DNA of 64,000 nt, taken from contig CANTFK010000752.1 in assembly GCA_947646735.1 (NCBI GenBank), positions 62,001 to 126,000 on the forward strand. The letters are read 5' to 3'. The stretch's first letter is position 1; the number at the start of each line of letters is the position of its first letter. Position numbers and translations under genes: made by a program. The stretch is from Peronospora farinosa (Eukaryota; Oomycota; Peronosporomycetes; Peronosporales; Peronosporaceae). Below the pieces are notes generated by a model, which saw only the letters and a program-made list of their open reading frames with translations, had not been told where the DNA came from and searched no databases. Shown in pieces: positions 10,489 to 20,125 of this stretch.

Positions 10489-12526
10489 ACCGATGCGGAT
10501 ATGTGATCTCTTCTGGATCAACATACCGTTTCAGACGACCCACGTAAAATACGGGGTGCGTCTTCATATACGGTGGGAGAGTGAGCCTATAATTTAGGTC
10601 TCCAACTTCTTCAACCACTGTAAAGGGCCCAATGAATCGGGGCAATAGCTTAGTAGTACCACCAGGTAGTACAGAAATTGCATGTTTAGGTAGGGTAGCA
10701 GTACTTAATAGCACTTTGTCCCCCACACTAAAGTGTTCATTGTTTTTGCGACCATGCTGGTCTGCATATTGTTTTTGCTTGTCCTGTGCGCTTGCCATCG
10801 CGTCACGGACTTTACGTGTGATGGCTAATCGCTCATCCACAAAGCGCTGAGCTTCGCTCACGCTTTTAGCATCCAGCTCGCCTATGACGCCTCCAAGAGG
10901 TCGTTCATGGGTCGACGCTGTTGACAACACTATAGTGTCATCATCAAGGAGCACTGGCATTTCTTGCCGTGCCTCCTTTGTGACACCTATAGGTGTCGTG
11001 ACCACTGCTAAATTAGCAGTGTCACTAGGGCAACCTTGGCCCTCTTTGGCATTCGCACCGAGCGAAGTGAGGGGCCCTCCCCCACTAAGACTCGGGCTGC
11101 GTACAAACGAGACTGGCGTTCGAGGATGACGCAGTCCGTTAATGTAAAACGGTGTTTCACCCGTACTGGCGTGAACACTGTTATTAATAGCGAACTCCAC
11201 GAATGGCAATTGCTTGCTCCATTCTTTAGGAGTCGCTATTGTACGCAACACATCCGCCACGACTCGATTGGCCCGTTCTGTTTGGCCATCGGTCTGGGGA
11301 TGATCAGCGGTTGACATGTGGAGCTTGCTACCCAGCAGCTCAAACACATGTCGCCAAAAACCCGACGTAAAACGCGGATCCCGGTCCGATACTATGGACT
11401 CGGGCATCCCGTGTAGTCGATACACGTGATCCAGGAACAAGAGGGCAGCCTCTTTTCCTGAGATCTTGGTGCTACATGGTGCCAAATGCACCATCTTGCT
11501 CAGTCTGTCTACAAAGACGACGAGCCCCGTCCTGCCTTTATGGTCAGGCGGTAAGCCAAACATGAAGTCCAAACTGACCGACTTCCAACATTCAGTTGGA
11601 ATCGGCAGTGGCTTCAGTGGCGCACTGTTTGAAGGTGCAGGCTTTATGCGCTGACACTCTTCGCAAGAGCGAATATAGTTGGCCACCCACCGATATAGGT
11701 GGGGCCACCAAAATTCCTCTGACACTCGTAAGAATGTCTTTTCACGGCCCAGATGCCCACTAGATGGCGCATCATGGCACTCGTGAAGTATCATCAGCTT
11801 GAGATCTGTGTCATGAGGGACATAGATTCTCAAGGGATCACAGGGTGACAGTTGATGCCATAACAGGCCATCACTGTAACTAAAGCGATTTAGTTTCGCT
11901 TTGAGGTGCGACGGAAGGGTAACCTTTCGTCCACCAAAATGATCCAACAGCAGGCGACAATGTTCGTCCTGACTGTAACACTCCTTGATATCGGAGGCCA
12001 TTGAGCTCGTCACATGGTAGGCCTTCATGGCTGCCAATGTTGACGACTCAACTTGTGCTTTCGCACGAGACACACTATCCTGGTGTCTTGCCTCGAAGTC
12101 TGGTCTGCGCGATAACGCGTCAGCCAAGACATTCGACTTACCCGGCTTATATTCAACTTTGAAATTAAATTCAGAGAAGAATGTTAGCCATCTTGCCATT
12201 CTCGGCGAGAGGTGCGGTGAATTTATAGCGGTCCGCAGTGATGCGTGATCCGTATAAACCACAAAAGGTTCGGTGCCCAAGAGGTGCACCCGAAACTTCA
12301 CAAGGGCATACTTAATTGAAAGTAGCTCCTTGTCATGCACAGGGTAATTCAGCTCGGCAGCTTTTAAAAGCCGAGACTGATAAGAAATGACACGGTCAAC
12401 GCCGTTGTCATCCTTCTGCATGAGCGCGCTGCCGATTGCAAAATTGCTTGCATCGCAGACGACGCTAAAGGGCTTATCCGCGTCTGGCAATGCCAAGACC
12501 GGTGCCTCTACAAGAGATTGCTTCAC
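9911..12526 (-). CDS. pol: Element 1 pol, RNase H-integrase-chromodomain part
   Basis: An 871-codon frame that continues pol after a frame change near 12580. The RNase H domain occupies about residues 10-140 (FSVVCDASNFAIGSALMQ, VYTDHASL, LADALSRRPD). The integrase zinc-binding region is at about 245-300 (ECHDAPSSGHLGREKT .. CEECQRIKP), and the core carries the D,D,E triad (SLDFMFGL, IVSDRDPRF, TDGQTERANR). A chromodomain closes the protein (FVKRKLQILVQWKGYPTSFDSWEP), placing the element in the chromodomain-bearing gypsy group; such domains steer integration to chosen chromatin. The last 580 bases are shared in antisense with the plus-strand ORF. Confidence 0.9.
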   Translation of the reverse strand: MKQSLVEAPVLALPDADKPFSVVCDASNFAIGSALMQKDDNGVDRVISYQSRLLKAAELNYPVHDKELLSIKYALVKFRVHLLGTEPFVVYTDHASLRTAINSPHLSPRMARWLTFFSEFNFKVEYKPGKSNVLADALSRRPDFEARHQDSVSRAKAQVESSTLAAMKAYHVTSSMASDIKECYSQDEHCRLLLDHFGGRKVTLPSHLKAKLNRFSYSDGLLWHQLSPCDPLRIYVPHDTDLKLMILHECHDAPSSGHLGREKTFLRVSEEFWWPHLYRWVANYIRSCEECQRIKPAPSNSAPLKPLPIPTECWKSVSLDFMFGLPPDHKGRTGLVVFVDRLSKMVHLAPCSTKISGKEAALLFLDHVYRLHGMPESIVSDRDPRFTSGFWRHVFELLGSKLHMSTADHPQTDGQTERANRVVADVLRTIATPKEWSKQLPFVEFAINNSVHASTGETPFYINGLRHPRTPVSFVRSPSLSGGGPLTSLGANAKEGQGCPSDTANLAVVTTPIGVTKEARQEMPVLLDDDTIVLSTASTHERPLGGVIGELDAKSVSEAQRFVDERLAITRKVRDAMASAQDKQKQYADQHGRKNNEHFSVGDKVLLSTATLPKHAISVLPGGTTKLLPRFIGPFTVVEEVGDLNYRLTLPPYMKTHPVFYVGRLKRYVDPEEITYPHRSNETDGDADCESSVATDQATRKPRGSPCMNEAIEDSVIEEDSALDAGLSSPVALRCPNGSSGGHTPDGPSPSHRADPRSVARLDSRDLSPASSAQRTQPATEQQQGRQPRVGGRNRHSYRAPPVLVDTEGNTRFLVGRLLAHRFVKRKLQILVQWKGYPTSFDSWEPVDALRVDVPGLVAAYVKQHQLSSFC

Positions 12527-14103
12527 TGAAGTGAACGCATCTTCTTGTTCCTTTGACCAAGTCCATTCTGTATCCTTTTTAAAAGGTCAGACAATGGCTT
12601 GGTCTGCTCCGCATAATTCTTGCTGTACTTATGCAAGTAATTAGCGAGCCCAAGGAATTGGCGCAGATCCTTCACATGACGTGGGACTGGCCATTCCTTT
12701 ACAGCCTTTACCTTTTCTGGGTCTGCTCGTACACCATGTGCACCTACGATGCAGCCCAGTACAGGTATCTCGGGGACCCCTATTACGCACTTTTGCAAGT
12801 TCACGTATAATTGGGCGTCACCCAGAGTCTGCAACACAGCGTCTAAATGACGCTTGTGCGACTCTATCGCGCTCAGACCGTCCTCCGCCCTACTATGCAC
12901 GAATACATCGTCAAAGTAATGGGGCGCGTAGGCACGGTGCTGACGCATCACGTGAGCCACTACTCGGTTGAATGTTGCCGGAGCATTTTTCAACCCTTGT
13001 GGCATCACAAGCCACTCCCACAGCATACCGCTTGGGGTGCTTACTGCCGTTTTGGCTACATCGGTATCTCTCATGAGAACCTGATAGTAGCCATCCTTCA
13101 GATCCAACGCGGAAAAGATAGTTGACTTTCCCATGGAATTCAACAAAACATCTTTCCGCGGGATCGGCGTTTGAGCCGGAATGGTGGCCGTGTTCAGCTT
13201 ATTATAAGCATGAACCACGCGCCATCCACCCGTGGCTTTACGCACACAGAAGGTCGGGCTGCAGTGAGGCGACTTGCTCTCACGTACATGTCCCGCCTTG
13301 GCTCGCTTGTCGAAGAACTCATCGATGTAATCGACTTGTTCCTTCGGCAACGGCCATTGCCTGGTCACACAATACTTGGTGCCAGGCTCCAGGTCAATTT
13401 CGTGCCTGATGCCCCTATCGGCCGGTAGGCGGCTCGGCACTTCTGCTGGAAACACATCACGGTGTTTCCACAGAACATCATAGAACGGGCTGTCCTTCAA
13501 GGCATCCCAGCCTTGAGCAGCGAACCGTTTCTTTTTGTCGGTCTCCAAGACGCTCTCATCCATTGTGGATGAAGAGCAACAGTCCACCACGTTCTCTTCT
13601 GGAACTGGTGCGACTATCTCGTGGATCTTTCCTTCCTTTAGTTCGGACAGGAACAGATCCCACGTCATCTCCGAGAGATTTACTATCTCCTCGGCAGATG
13701 CCAAGACAAGTTGGAGCACCTCAACTGAGGATGCCTCCGGCATTTTGTCTTCGACGGCCTCGAACAACTCGTTCGTAGGTCCGTCCTCTTGGACCGAGAC
13801 TGATCCAAGGGTCACTCGTTTCGACGTGCCCTTGATCGTCTTAATACGTCTGGTGCTCGTTCTTCGAGTCACCACGACCTTTGACCTGGAAGAAGGTGTC
13901 GTTGCTATCTCAGCTAACGCACTCCTTCCAACCGCACCAGGCTCTTGGCTCTGTGCCGGTTCTTGTGGCGCTTGACTTCCTGTCAGCCCACCATCAACTG
14001 CCACAGGCTCTCGGCTCTGTGCAGGACTATTGGACGCATGACTACCTGTCATCGCCCCATTCACTACACCAGTCTTTTCGACCTGGGTAGGAATATGTGT
14101 CAC
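12523..14103 (-). CDS. pol: Element 1 pol, reverse transcriptase part
   Basis: A 526-codon frame with a Ser/Thr-rich N-terminal linker (residues 1-200) followed by a gypsy-type reverse transcriptase at about 210-500. Landmarks are SPTFCVRKATGGWRVV, FSALDLKDGYYQVLM, LVMPQGLKNAPATFNRV, and the catalytic YFDDVFVHSRAEDG. The thumb/connection motif LRQFLGLANYLHKYSKNY follows. The frame then runs out of register at a run of five A (12576-12580) and stops; moving one base back continues directly into RNase H. A TTTAAAA heptamer in the correct frame lies at that point (12577-12583), so either a one-base deletion or a -1 frameshift would explain it. Confidence 0.9.
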   Translation of the reverse strand: MTHIPTQVEKTGVVNGAMTGSHASNSPAQSREPVAVDGGLTGSQAPQEPAQSQEPGAVGRSALAEIATTPSSRSKVVVTRRTSTRRIKTIKGTSKRVTLGSVSVQEDGPTNELFEAVEDKMPEASSVEVLQLVLASAEEIVNLSEMTWDLFLSELKEGKIHEIVAPVPEENVVDCCSSSTMDESVLETDKKKRFAAQGWDALKDSPFYDVLWKHRDVFPAEVPSRLPADRGIRHEIDLEPGTKYCVTRQWPLPKEQVDYIDEFFDKRAKAGHVRESKSPHCSPTFCVRKATGGWRVVHAYNKLNTATIPAQTPIPRKDVLLNSMGKSTIFSALDLKDGYYQVLMRDTDVAKTAVSTPSGMLWEWLVMPQGLKNAPATFNRVVAHVMRQHRAYAPHYFDDVFVHSRAEDGLSAIESHKRHLDAVLQTLGDAQLYVNLQKCVIGVPEIPVLGCIVGAHGVRADPEKVKAVKEWPVPRHVKDLRQFLGLANYLHKYSKNYAEQTKPLSDLLKRIQNGLGQRNKKMRSLQ

Positions 14104-14677
14104 CTGGCTTTCCGCCAGTGCACTTCACAACTACACCACTCCTTTCGAGCTGGGTAGTTCCTGGTGTCGATTGACATACCGTCATCGCACCCTCGACTGT
14201 GTTGGACACAGCATCAGTCACATAAGCCTCTCGCAAGAGCACATCCTTTCCGGTGTCTTGCGTAGAGCTAGCGACTGTGCGTGTACGCCAGTCTATCCAT
14301 GGTTGGTGTTTAGCCAACCAAGGCATGCCTAGGATGAGGTCATACGGACTCTCCATACCTAGCACTGTGAACTTCTCTTTACAAGAGAAGTCACTGAAAC
14401 TGAAGGCGAGTTCAACTTGAACTCCCTCCGATTTGACGAGCGCGCCGTTCGCTAAACGAACGATCGCCTCTTCTCGCTTGCCATCCTGGCAAAGCGACTC
14501 ATAACTCGCCGGTCTCTTTTTCAGAGCCGCGAGTTTCACAAAGTTTTGTGATGCACCCGAATCCACGAGAAGGGTCATCACTTGGTCATAGCCTCGTACT
14601 CGAGCGCTATAGACCAAAAGGGTTGAGGTCCGACCTTTCGGAACCTCAGGGACTATGCTACCCATTTGTTCGATCAC
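14042..14677 (-). CDS. Element 1 aspartic protease region
   Basis: A retropepsin-like domain with the catalytic motif LLVDSGASQNFV at about residues 35-46 and the late motif [19 protein letters not shown]. It matures the polyprotein. The frame is open upstream and overlaps the end of gag in another register, and it overlaps the start of the RT frame by about 60 bases, so two frame changes separate gag, protease and RT. At least one is probably a mutation, since the residues after CTGGKP fit better in the RT frame. Confidence 0.85.
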   Translation of the reverse strand: MIEQMGSIVPEVPKGRTSTLLVYSARVRGYDQVMTLLVDSGASQNFVKLAALKKRPASYESLCQDGKREEAIVRLANGALVKSEGVQVELAFSFSDFSCKEKFTVLGMESPYDLILGMPWLAKHQPWIDWRTRTVASSTQDTGKDVLLREAYVTDAVSNTVEGAMTVCQSTPGTTQLERSGVVVKCTGGKPGDTYSYPGRKDWCSEWGDDR

Positions 14678-14727
14678 TCTGAACTTAGGGGTAGCTTCAG
14701 AGTCCGCGACAGTAGGGCATCCCGCCC

Positions 14728-15810
14728 CTACTGCGCTCCCGCATTTCCCGACCCATCTTGGGCAGGTGCTGAACCCGTGCGTCGTGCACGCTGGTTTTTC
14801 GCACCTCCCTTCGGGTTGGGAGACCTTTTGCTGGCTGCCTTAGCACCAGCAGCTACCTTGGCATAGCAGCGAGCCATCATATGGCCTCGCTTGCCGCACT
14901 TGTAGCAGATCACATCTGCATTGCCTAACTCCATAGGAGTGGCATCAGACTTCTCGGACGACGGCCTGTAATAGGCTGTCGCCGAGGCGCTGTTGTAGGA
15001 TTGCTCCTCAACTAAGGCAATGTCAATTGCCTCTTCCATCGTCGCTGGCACCTTTCTGAAAAGGGCCTGACGCGATGGGCCATGCCTAAGTCCATTCATG
15101 AACGTGGCTACCTTGATACGCTCTGGTATCGGTTCCCCATTGATGGACGCCGACAGCGAACGCATCTCCTGCACAAACTCTTGCAGAGAGCGTTTCGCCT
15201 GTCGTGCTCCAAAGAAGCGCGCCATAAGCAACACTTCGTTGTTAGGCGGCTGATACATGGCGCGAATCTTTGCCTTAAAGATCGCCCATGATGGAAATGC
15301 ATCAGCATTAGCCATCAGCGCAGAGTATGCCCACTCTGACGCTTTGCCACGCAAGTTGGACATGGCATACGACACCATTCTGGTGTCGTCTTCGATGAGC
15401 TGCGCCACTCCACATTGCTCCACTGCTAATAGCCAGTGAACAATCGTGTGAGGGCTAGTTCCATCGAACTTCGGAGGGTCCATCCGAATGGGCCTCGGTT
15501 GAGCAGGCCGGGCAGAGAGCGTCTCAACAGTTCTGTTGAGCGCCTCATTACGTGCCTGCTCAAGCCTAAGCTCATCCTGAGTCTTAGTGATGGACTCAGC
15601 GGTGGCTTGGCTGTTTACCTCGGACGCGTTTCTACGCTGTCCGAGCACAAACGCCTCAAATTGCTCCAACTGAGCAACATGTTGCTCAGGAGGACAATGC
15701 AAGAGATTGACCAGGGCTTGTTCACCAAGTCCCTGCGCCATATGCTCTGCCAACTCCCTATGATGTTGGGAGAGGTGAGGGAAGTCACTCCAGTCCATAT
15801 TAAGGACCAT
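14728..15810 (-). CDS. gag: Element 1 gag
   Basis: A 360-residue capsid/nucleocapsid protein. The start is taken as the first ATG (15810); the frame stays open about five codons upstream. The Ty3/gypsy gag core lies at about residues 95-260 (MDPPKFDGTSPHTIVHWLLAVEQ .. LMARFFGARQAKRSLQEFVQEMRSL), with one CCHC zinc knuckle near residue 310 (CYKCGKRGHMMARC) and a basic tail. It is intact, which fits a young element. Two long perfect palindromes (for example 15670-15689) lie inside its coding sequence. Confidence 0.9.
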   Translation of the reverse strand: MVLNMDWSDFPHLSQHHRELAEHMAQGLGEQALVNLLHCPPEQHVAQLEQFEAFVLGQRRNASEVNSQATAESITKTQDELRLEQARNEALNRTVETLSARPAQPRPIRMDPPKFDGTSPHTIVHWLLAVEQCGVAQLIEDDTRMVSYAMSNLRGKASEWAYSALMANADAFPSWAIFKAKIRAMYQPPNNEVLLMARFFGARQAKRSLQEFVQEMRSLSASINGEPIPERIKVATFMNGLRHGPSRQALFRKVPATMEEAIDIALVEEQSYNSASATAYYRPSSEKSDATPMELGNADVICYKCGKRGHMMARCYAKVAAGAKAASKRSPNPKGGAKNQRARRTGSAPAQDGSGNAGAQ

Positions 15811-15849
15811 GTCAACCACACGCACGCTCAGAGAGACGGGTCGTGGGAA

Positions 15850-15867
15850 GGACTACTAGTGCTACCA
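15850..15867 (-). other. Element 1 primer-binding site (initiator-tRNA-like)
   Basis: Two bases after the 5' LTR the minus strand reads TGGTAGCACTAGTAGTCC. TGGTAGC is the complement of the GCTACCA end typical of eukaryotic initiator tRNA. Element 2 has almost the same site at 18223-18241. Confidence 0.7.
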
Positions 15868-15869
15868 AG

Positions 15870-16474
15870 TGTAGACGGGCACTTCTACGAAGTTGCCTCG
15901 TACTACGAGCACACACCTTATGCACAAGCGAGGAAGCGGTTATACCGTCTTACCTTCGCGTGCGAGGGTGGTTGGGAGGTTGGTCGACTGCTTAAGCAGT
16001 CGTACCACCAGTTGCCTCTCGCTTAAGCGAGAGTGCAACGAACTTCTTAACACTTAGAAGGCACCGACGTCACGCAGAAGCTTTTCAACTTCTCGTGCGT
16101 GGTGCTTCTGTTTAAGTAAATTCAAGACTGAGCTATATTTAATTAATTATAACTAAATATATACTTAACTACTGATTGGCTATATATATATATATATAGA
16201 TCGGATACGCGACTCTTTAGAAGCGTATCCTGTCGCATGATCTTAAATCTAGATTTAAGATCGCAACTGACGTCCTTCTGAGACGTCGCGATGCCTAGCT
16301 TCAACTAGCGTCATCCCTTCTCATGTGAATCCATCAATGGATATCACATTCACGAGGGTGGATCACATTTGTGTATCGCACCCAAGTGACAGGTCAAAAG
16401 TAATCATGGATACTTTTAGACCAAACATTAAGTATATTACTTAATGTTTACGTGTAACTAGATACCCTGTTACA
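15870..16474 (-). repeat. Element 1 5' LTR (605 bp)
   Basis: Matches the 592-bp left LTR with the same ends and the same chain of perfect inverted repeats; it has 10 extra bases near its outer end (CACTTCTACG) and a 3-base difference. Flanked on the outside by TCTGG at 16475-16479. Confidence 0.95.
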
Positions 16475-16479
16475 TCTGG

Positions 16480-16926
16480 AAACAGGCTTCTTTCCTTGTA
16501 GTCGGGAGCTTTGTATAACACAAACACTAAGAGAGCTCAAAAACGGACACCTACTGACGGCATCAAAACATTTTTTGCAGGATAACTCGGATATCAAGTA
16601 CATTTTAATCGTTCGGATTGACATTTTACAATAGTAAAAGCTTTACAGTGTGAAGTTAGACTGTAGAGTAAGTAGTACGTGATTAAGCAATATCTTTACT
16701 CAGGTCATATTATGCTAGGTGCTGTTATTATTATGTTGGATAGTCAAGTTATTGACGAAAAAGATTGAAACATATCAATCGCATCCCTTCGAAAAGCGGA
16801 CCTTTTCTTCAGCGGAAGCGTAAACATGTTTGGAAGCTCCAAAAGGCTCTGCTTGCTGGTGTTTAACACAGCGGTTACCTCGAACTTGCAGACTCGTTAG
16901 TGTTAACTGCATTTAATTACAAACTT
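16480..16926. other. Spacer between element 1 and solo LTR B, no gene
   Basis: A 447-base stretch of A/T-rich sequence without a coding frame I can support. It may be host sequence from the middle of the inverted duplication; weak similarity to the left arm near 8070-8130 is possible but not firm. Confidence 0.4.
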
Positions 16927-17895
16927 TGTGGTGGAGTGGATTCTTATAATGTTATGATTAGACTCCAAACCACTCACTGCTCCGGACTGCCGACTGTCGG
17001 AGGAGGTATTTTGATGCCGCGTATGGACCTTCTCTCACCTTGTGTACCCGTCGGCTGGCGGGTTGCACTCTTCAAAAGACTTGGTGAAGATGTAGACGTC
17101 TGCCTTGAGAGAGGTAGACCTGGGGGGCCTCGAGTGGATATGCTTCACTCGGTGGGCCGGTAGGTGGCCACTCCTGTCGAGAGTGGACTTAAAGCCAAAT
17201 TCTTCAGGGAGATTATCCCTGGCCTTTTCCTTCTTGTTTCAGGGGTATTAACCACCTGATCTTTACTTTGCTCCCGGACAGTGAGGTAAGGGAGACCGCT
17301 TCCGATAGAGGGTCTTGGGGGGGGGGGGGTTGCTACTCGAACGAGCTCACAGGCCAACTATATCCTGGAGCTCTATTCGCACTTGAACTTCGCTACACAA
17401 CTGTCTTCAACGGGGGGCCAAAATGTATCCCTTCCCGGAAAAGGCGGGTATCTTAGAGCAAGTTCTTCTTGGGTGACGGAGTCGTGCCACGTAGATCGCA
17501 AATTGAGTAGTATTTAATGTAGTCCTATCCTTTTAACTCCTTTACTCTATCTGCCTGGAGCTCTGATTACTTGCGTCGACTAGTCTGATCCTTGTGTTAA
17601 CTGGTCAGGAGTGGCTGAACCCCGAGGGACCCGGGTCGACTGACAAGGGATTCAGGTCGACCAATGAGGGACCCAAGTCTACCAGCGAGGGACCGGGTGA
17701 GAGAGGGATTTAGGTCGACCGATGAGGGACCCAGGTCTACCAGCGAGGGACCGGGTCGGCCAATGAGGGACCCAGGTCTACCGATGAAAGACCCGGGTCA
17801 ACTCCTTTAGGTACCGGTTCACTAGTACTCTGATACTGATTTATCTTTTGTGGGTCCAACGGATTGTTCTCCGCCAACGTTCGCTTCTCCTCTAG
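16927..17895 (-). repeat. Solo LTR of family B, interrupted by element 2 (left part)
   Basis: The plus strand begins TGTGGTGGAGTGG, the reverse complement of the family-B LTR end. The LTR breaks at 17895 where element 2 begins, and the rest of it (ending GCACTTCACCACA) resumes at about 49221-49320. It carries the family's poly-G tract (about 17318-17330) and a GTCGACC-rich minisatellite (about 17622-17813). Bases on its two outer sides (ACTT before 16927, AAGA after 49320) do not match, so no clear target duplication is seen. Confidence 0.85.
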
Positions 17896-18220
17896 TGTAA
17901 TGGGCTACATCACACACAAATAAACAATTACATATGTAGACAGGTGCTGGGCCGAATAGCGGGCACAGCGAGAGAATTTATTATTGGTTTATTATTGGGC
18001 CTAAAAGTTTCAATATGGACCAATGGTAAATCAACTTGAAATTGTGTGGTTCCCGAAAGGCGGAACACTGTCGTATTTATTACGACTAAAATCTTCGTAA
18101 TTAGTACGAATTAAAACCAAAAAAAAACGGAGTTAAATTTACTTAATACCTAATACTTGGGCTTTAGTCTTCCTCAAGCGCGCGTGTAAGCTAGTGACGG
18201 TACGTTCTAGCCCCGTTACA
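17896..18220 (+). repeat. Element 2 5' LTR (325 bp)
   Basis: Starts TGTAATGGGCTAC and ends CCCCGTTACA. Matches the 3' LTR at 48875-49215 with scattered differences. Like element 1, it contains consecutive hairpins (for example arms around TCGTA..TACGA and GCTTtAG..CTcAAGC). Confidence 0.9.
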
Positions 18221-18222
18221 CC

Positions 18223-18241
18223 TGGTAGCACTTAGTAGTCC
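18223..18241 (+). other. Element 2 primer-binding site
   Basis: Two bases after the LTR, TGGTAGCACTTAGTAGTCC, nearly the same as the element 1 site; fits initiator-tRNA priming. Confidence 0.7.
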
Positions 18242-18246
18242 TTCCT

Positions 18247-19067
18247 ATGCCCGAGCTTGGGATGAGCGAATCGTCGTACTTTGACGCTCCAGATTTATTT
18301 CTGGAGCACGCGACCTTCCTCCATCTCACTGGTGTTGAGTGGGATGCCCTTGATTGCCTCGAGGCGATATCGGGAGAGGCATTCGTCGTGTCGCTGATGA
18401 GATCAGCGAACCCTTACGCGCAACGTCTCGCCATACATGAGTTTATGGCACGCGAGCTCGCAGAATTTACCCGGCGAGGTTTAACTCCCTCGCGAACTTC
18501 ACGGAATGAGGGCCGTGAAGATGAAAACCTCCTCCTACTCAGGAGAAGGTAAAGACCGGTTGTCGCTGAATCGATGTTTCCGAGAAGTTGATATCGCACT
18601 GTCTTGAGACGCCCCAGGCGAAGGTCAACTTCCTTTTTTCGCCTCACCGGGAAGGCAAAGGAGTGGACGCTTGGTAAGCTCGTTGCGGACGAGCACGCAT
18701 TCCCCACCTTGGATACCATCCTGGACGATCTTCATCTTCCTTTCGAGCCACCGGAAGAGGAGAAACTGGTGCGATCAAGATTCCTGTCGATGCGACAGGG
18801 TAAAATGTCGATGCGCGACTACGTGCAGATGGCTAGGCATCTGGCGTCGTGTATTATCACGCACCCCATGGACATGTACACGCAGGTGAATGTCTTTGTG
18901 GATGGTATGCGTGAGGGGCAGACCAGCTTATCGATAGAGCGCGCCGAGCCTGCCACATTGGAGGAGGCATTTGCCATCGCACTCCGTGAAGACTTTAGGG
19001 TCACAAAGGCATATGCCAAACCCTCGGTCGTCACCGTCCCCCGGCCTTCTGGTCCAGAACCTATGGA
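18247..19067 (+). pseudogene. gag: Element 2 gag, N-terminal part
   Basis: Begins MPELGMSESSYFDAPDLF (18247) and is broken by a frame change and stop near 18552, then resumes from about 18604 ([16 protein letters not shown] .. [20 protein letters not shown]). It reads to ..SGPEPM and is cut at 19067 by element 3. The remaining part with the zinc knuckle lies at 35598-35818 on the other strand. The gag core ([31 protein letters not shown]) is of the Ty3/gypsy type. Confidence 0.85.
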
Positions 19068-20125
19068 TGTGGTGAAGTGCTGGTTTTGCGATGTGGGGGC
19101 CCCATAATCCAGTTGTATTCGGAGTATAGACCGTGGGTCAGGGACAGGAGACCAGAGAGACAGGGGCCTCGAAAGGGAGCGACCGTTGGCGGAGAGCAAT
19201 CCGTAGGACCCACAGAAGAAAAATCAGTATCAGGGTACTGGTGAACCGGTACCTAAAGGAGTTGACCCGGGTCTTTCATTGGTCGACCTGGGTCCCTCAT
19301 TGGTCGATCCGGTCCCTCGCTGGTAGACCTGGGTCCCTCATTGGTCGAACCACCCGGTCCCTCGCTGGTAGACTTGGGTCCCTCATTGGTCGACCTGAAT
19401 CCCTTGTCAGTCGACCCGGGTCCCTCGGGGTTCAGCCACTCCTGACCAGTTAACACAAGGATCAGACTAGTCGACGCAAGTAATCAGAGCTCCAGGCAGA
19501 TAGAGTAAAGGAGTTAAAAGGATAGGACTACATTAAATACTACTCAATTTGCGATCTACGTGGCACGACTCCGTCACCCAAGAAGAACTTGCTCTAAGAT
19601 ACCCGCCTTTTCCGGGAAGGGATACATTTTGGCCCCCCGTTGAAGACAGTTGTGTAGCGAAGTTCAAGTGCGAATAGAGCTCCAGGATATAGTTGGCCTG
19701 TGAGCTCGTTCGAGTAGCAACCCCCCCCCCCCCCCAAGACCCTCTATCGGAAGCGGTCTCCCTTACCTCACTGTCCGGGAGCAAAGTAAAGATCAGGTGG
19801 TTAATACCCCTGAAACAAGAAGGAAAAGGCCAGGGATAATCTCCCTGAAGAATTTGGCTTTAAGTCCACTCTCGACAGGAGTGGCCACCTACCGGCCCAC
19901 CGAGTGAAGCATATCCACTCGAGGCCCCCCAGGTCTACCTCTCTCAAGGCAGACGTCTACATCTTCACCAAGTCTTTTGAAGAGTGCAACCCGCCAGCCG
20001 ACGGGTACACAAGGTGAGAGAATGTCCATACGCGGCATCGGGGTACCCCCTCCGACAGTCGGCAGTCCGGGACAGTGAGTGGTTTGGGGTCTCATCATAT
20101 AATTTTGAGAACCCACTCCACCACA
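19068..20125 (+). repeat. Element 3 5' LTR (family B, 1058 bp)
   Basis: TGTGGTG at the start and CACCACA at the end give terminal inverted symmetry. It holds a minisatellite at about 19262-19432 with alternating units around GGGTCCCTCATTGGTCGACC and GGTCCCTCGCTGGTAGACC, and a poly-C tract near 19721-19735. Confidence 0.9.

Larger units (their letters stand above)
8345..16474 (-). mobile_element. Element 1: full-length Ty3/gypsy chromodomain retrotransposon
   Basis: An 8.13-kb LTR retrotransposon on the minus strand. LTRs start TG and end CA and are near identical, differing mainly by two small indels (10 and 3 bases). Perfect target duplication TCTGG flanks it (8340-8344 and 16475-16479). 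Order along the minus strand: 5' LTR, initiator-tRNA-like primer site, gag, protease, reverse transcriptase, RNase H, integrase, chromodomain, purine tract (8937-8951), 3' LTR. The sense frames are broken only by a few single-base shifts, so the insertion is recent. A long antisense ORF lies at the 3' end. LTRs and coding sequence carry an exceptional density of perfect short inverted repeats. Confidence 0.95.

Noticed and set aside
17318..17330. Poly-G tract as a possible G-quadruplex signal
   Set aside because: It recurs in family-B LTRs with variable length, but single homopolymer runs are prone to sequencing error and give no clear structure on their own.
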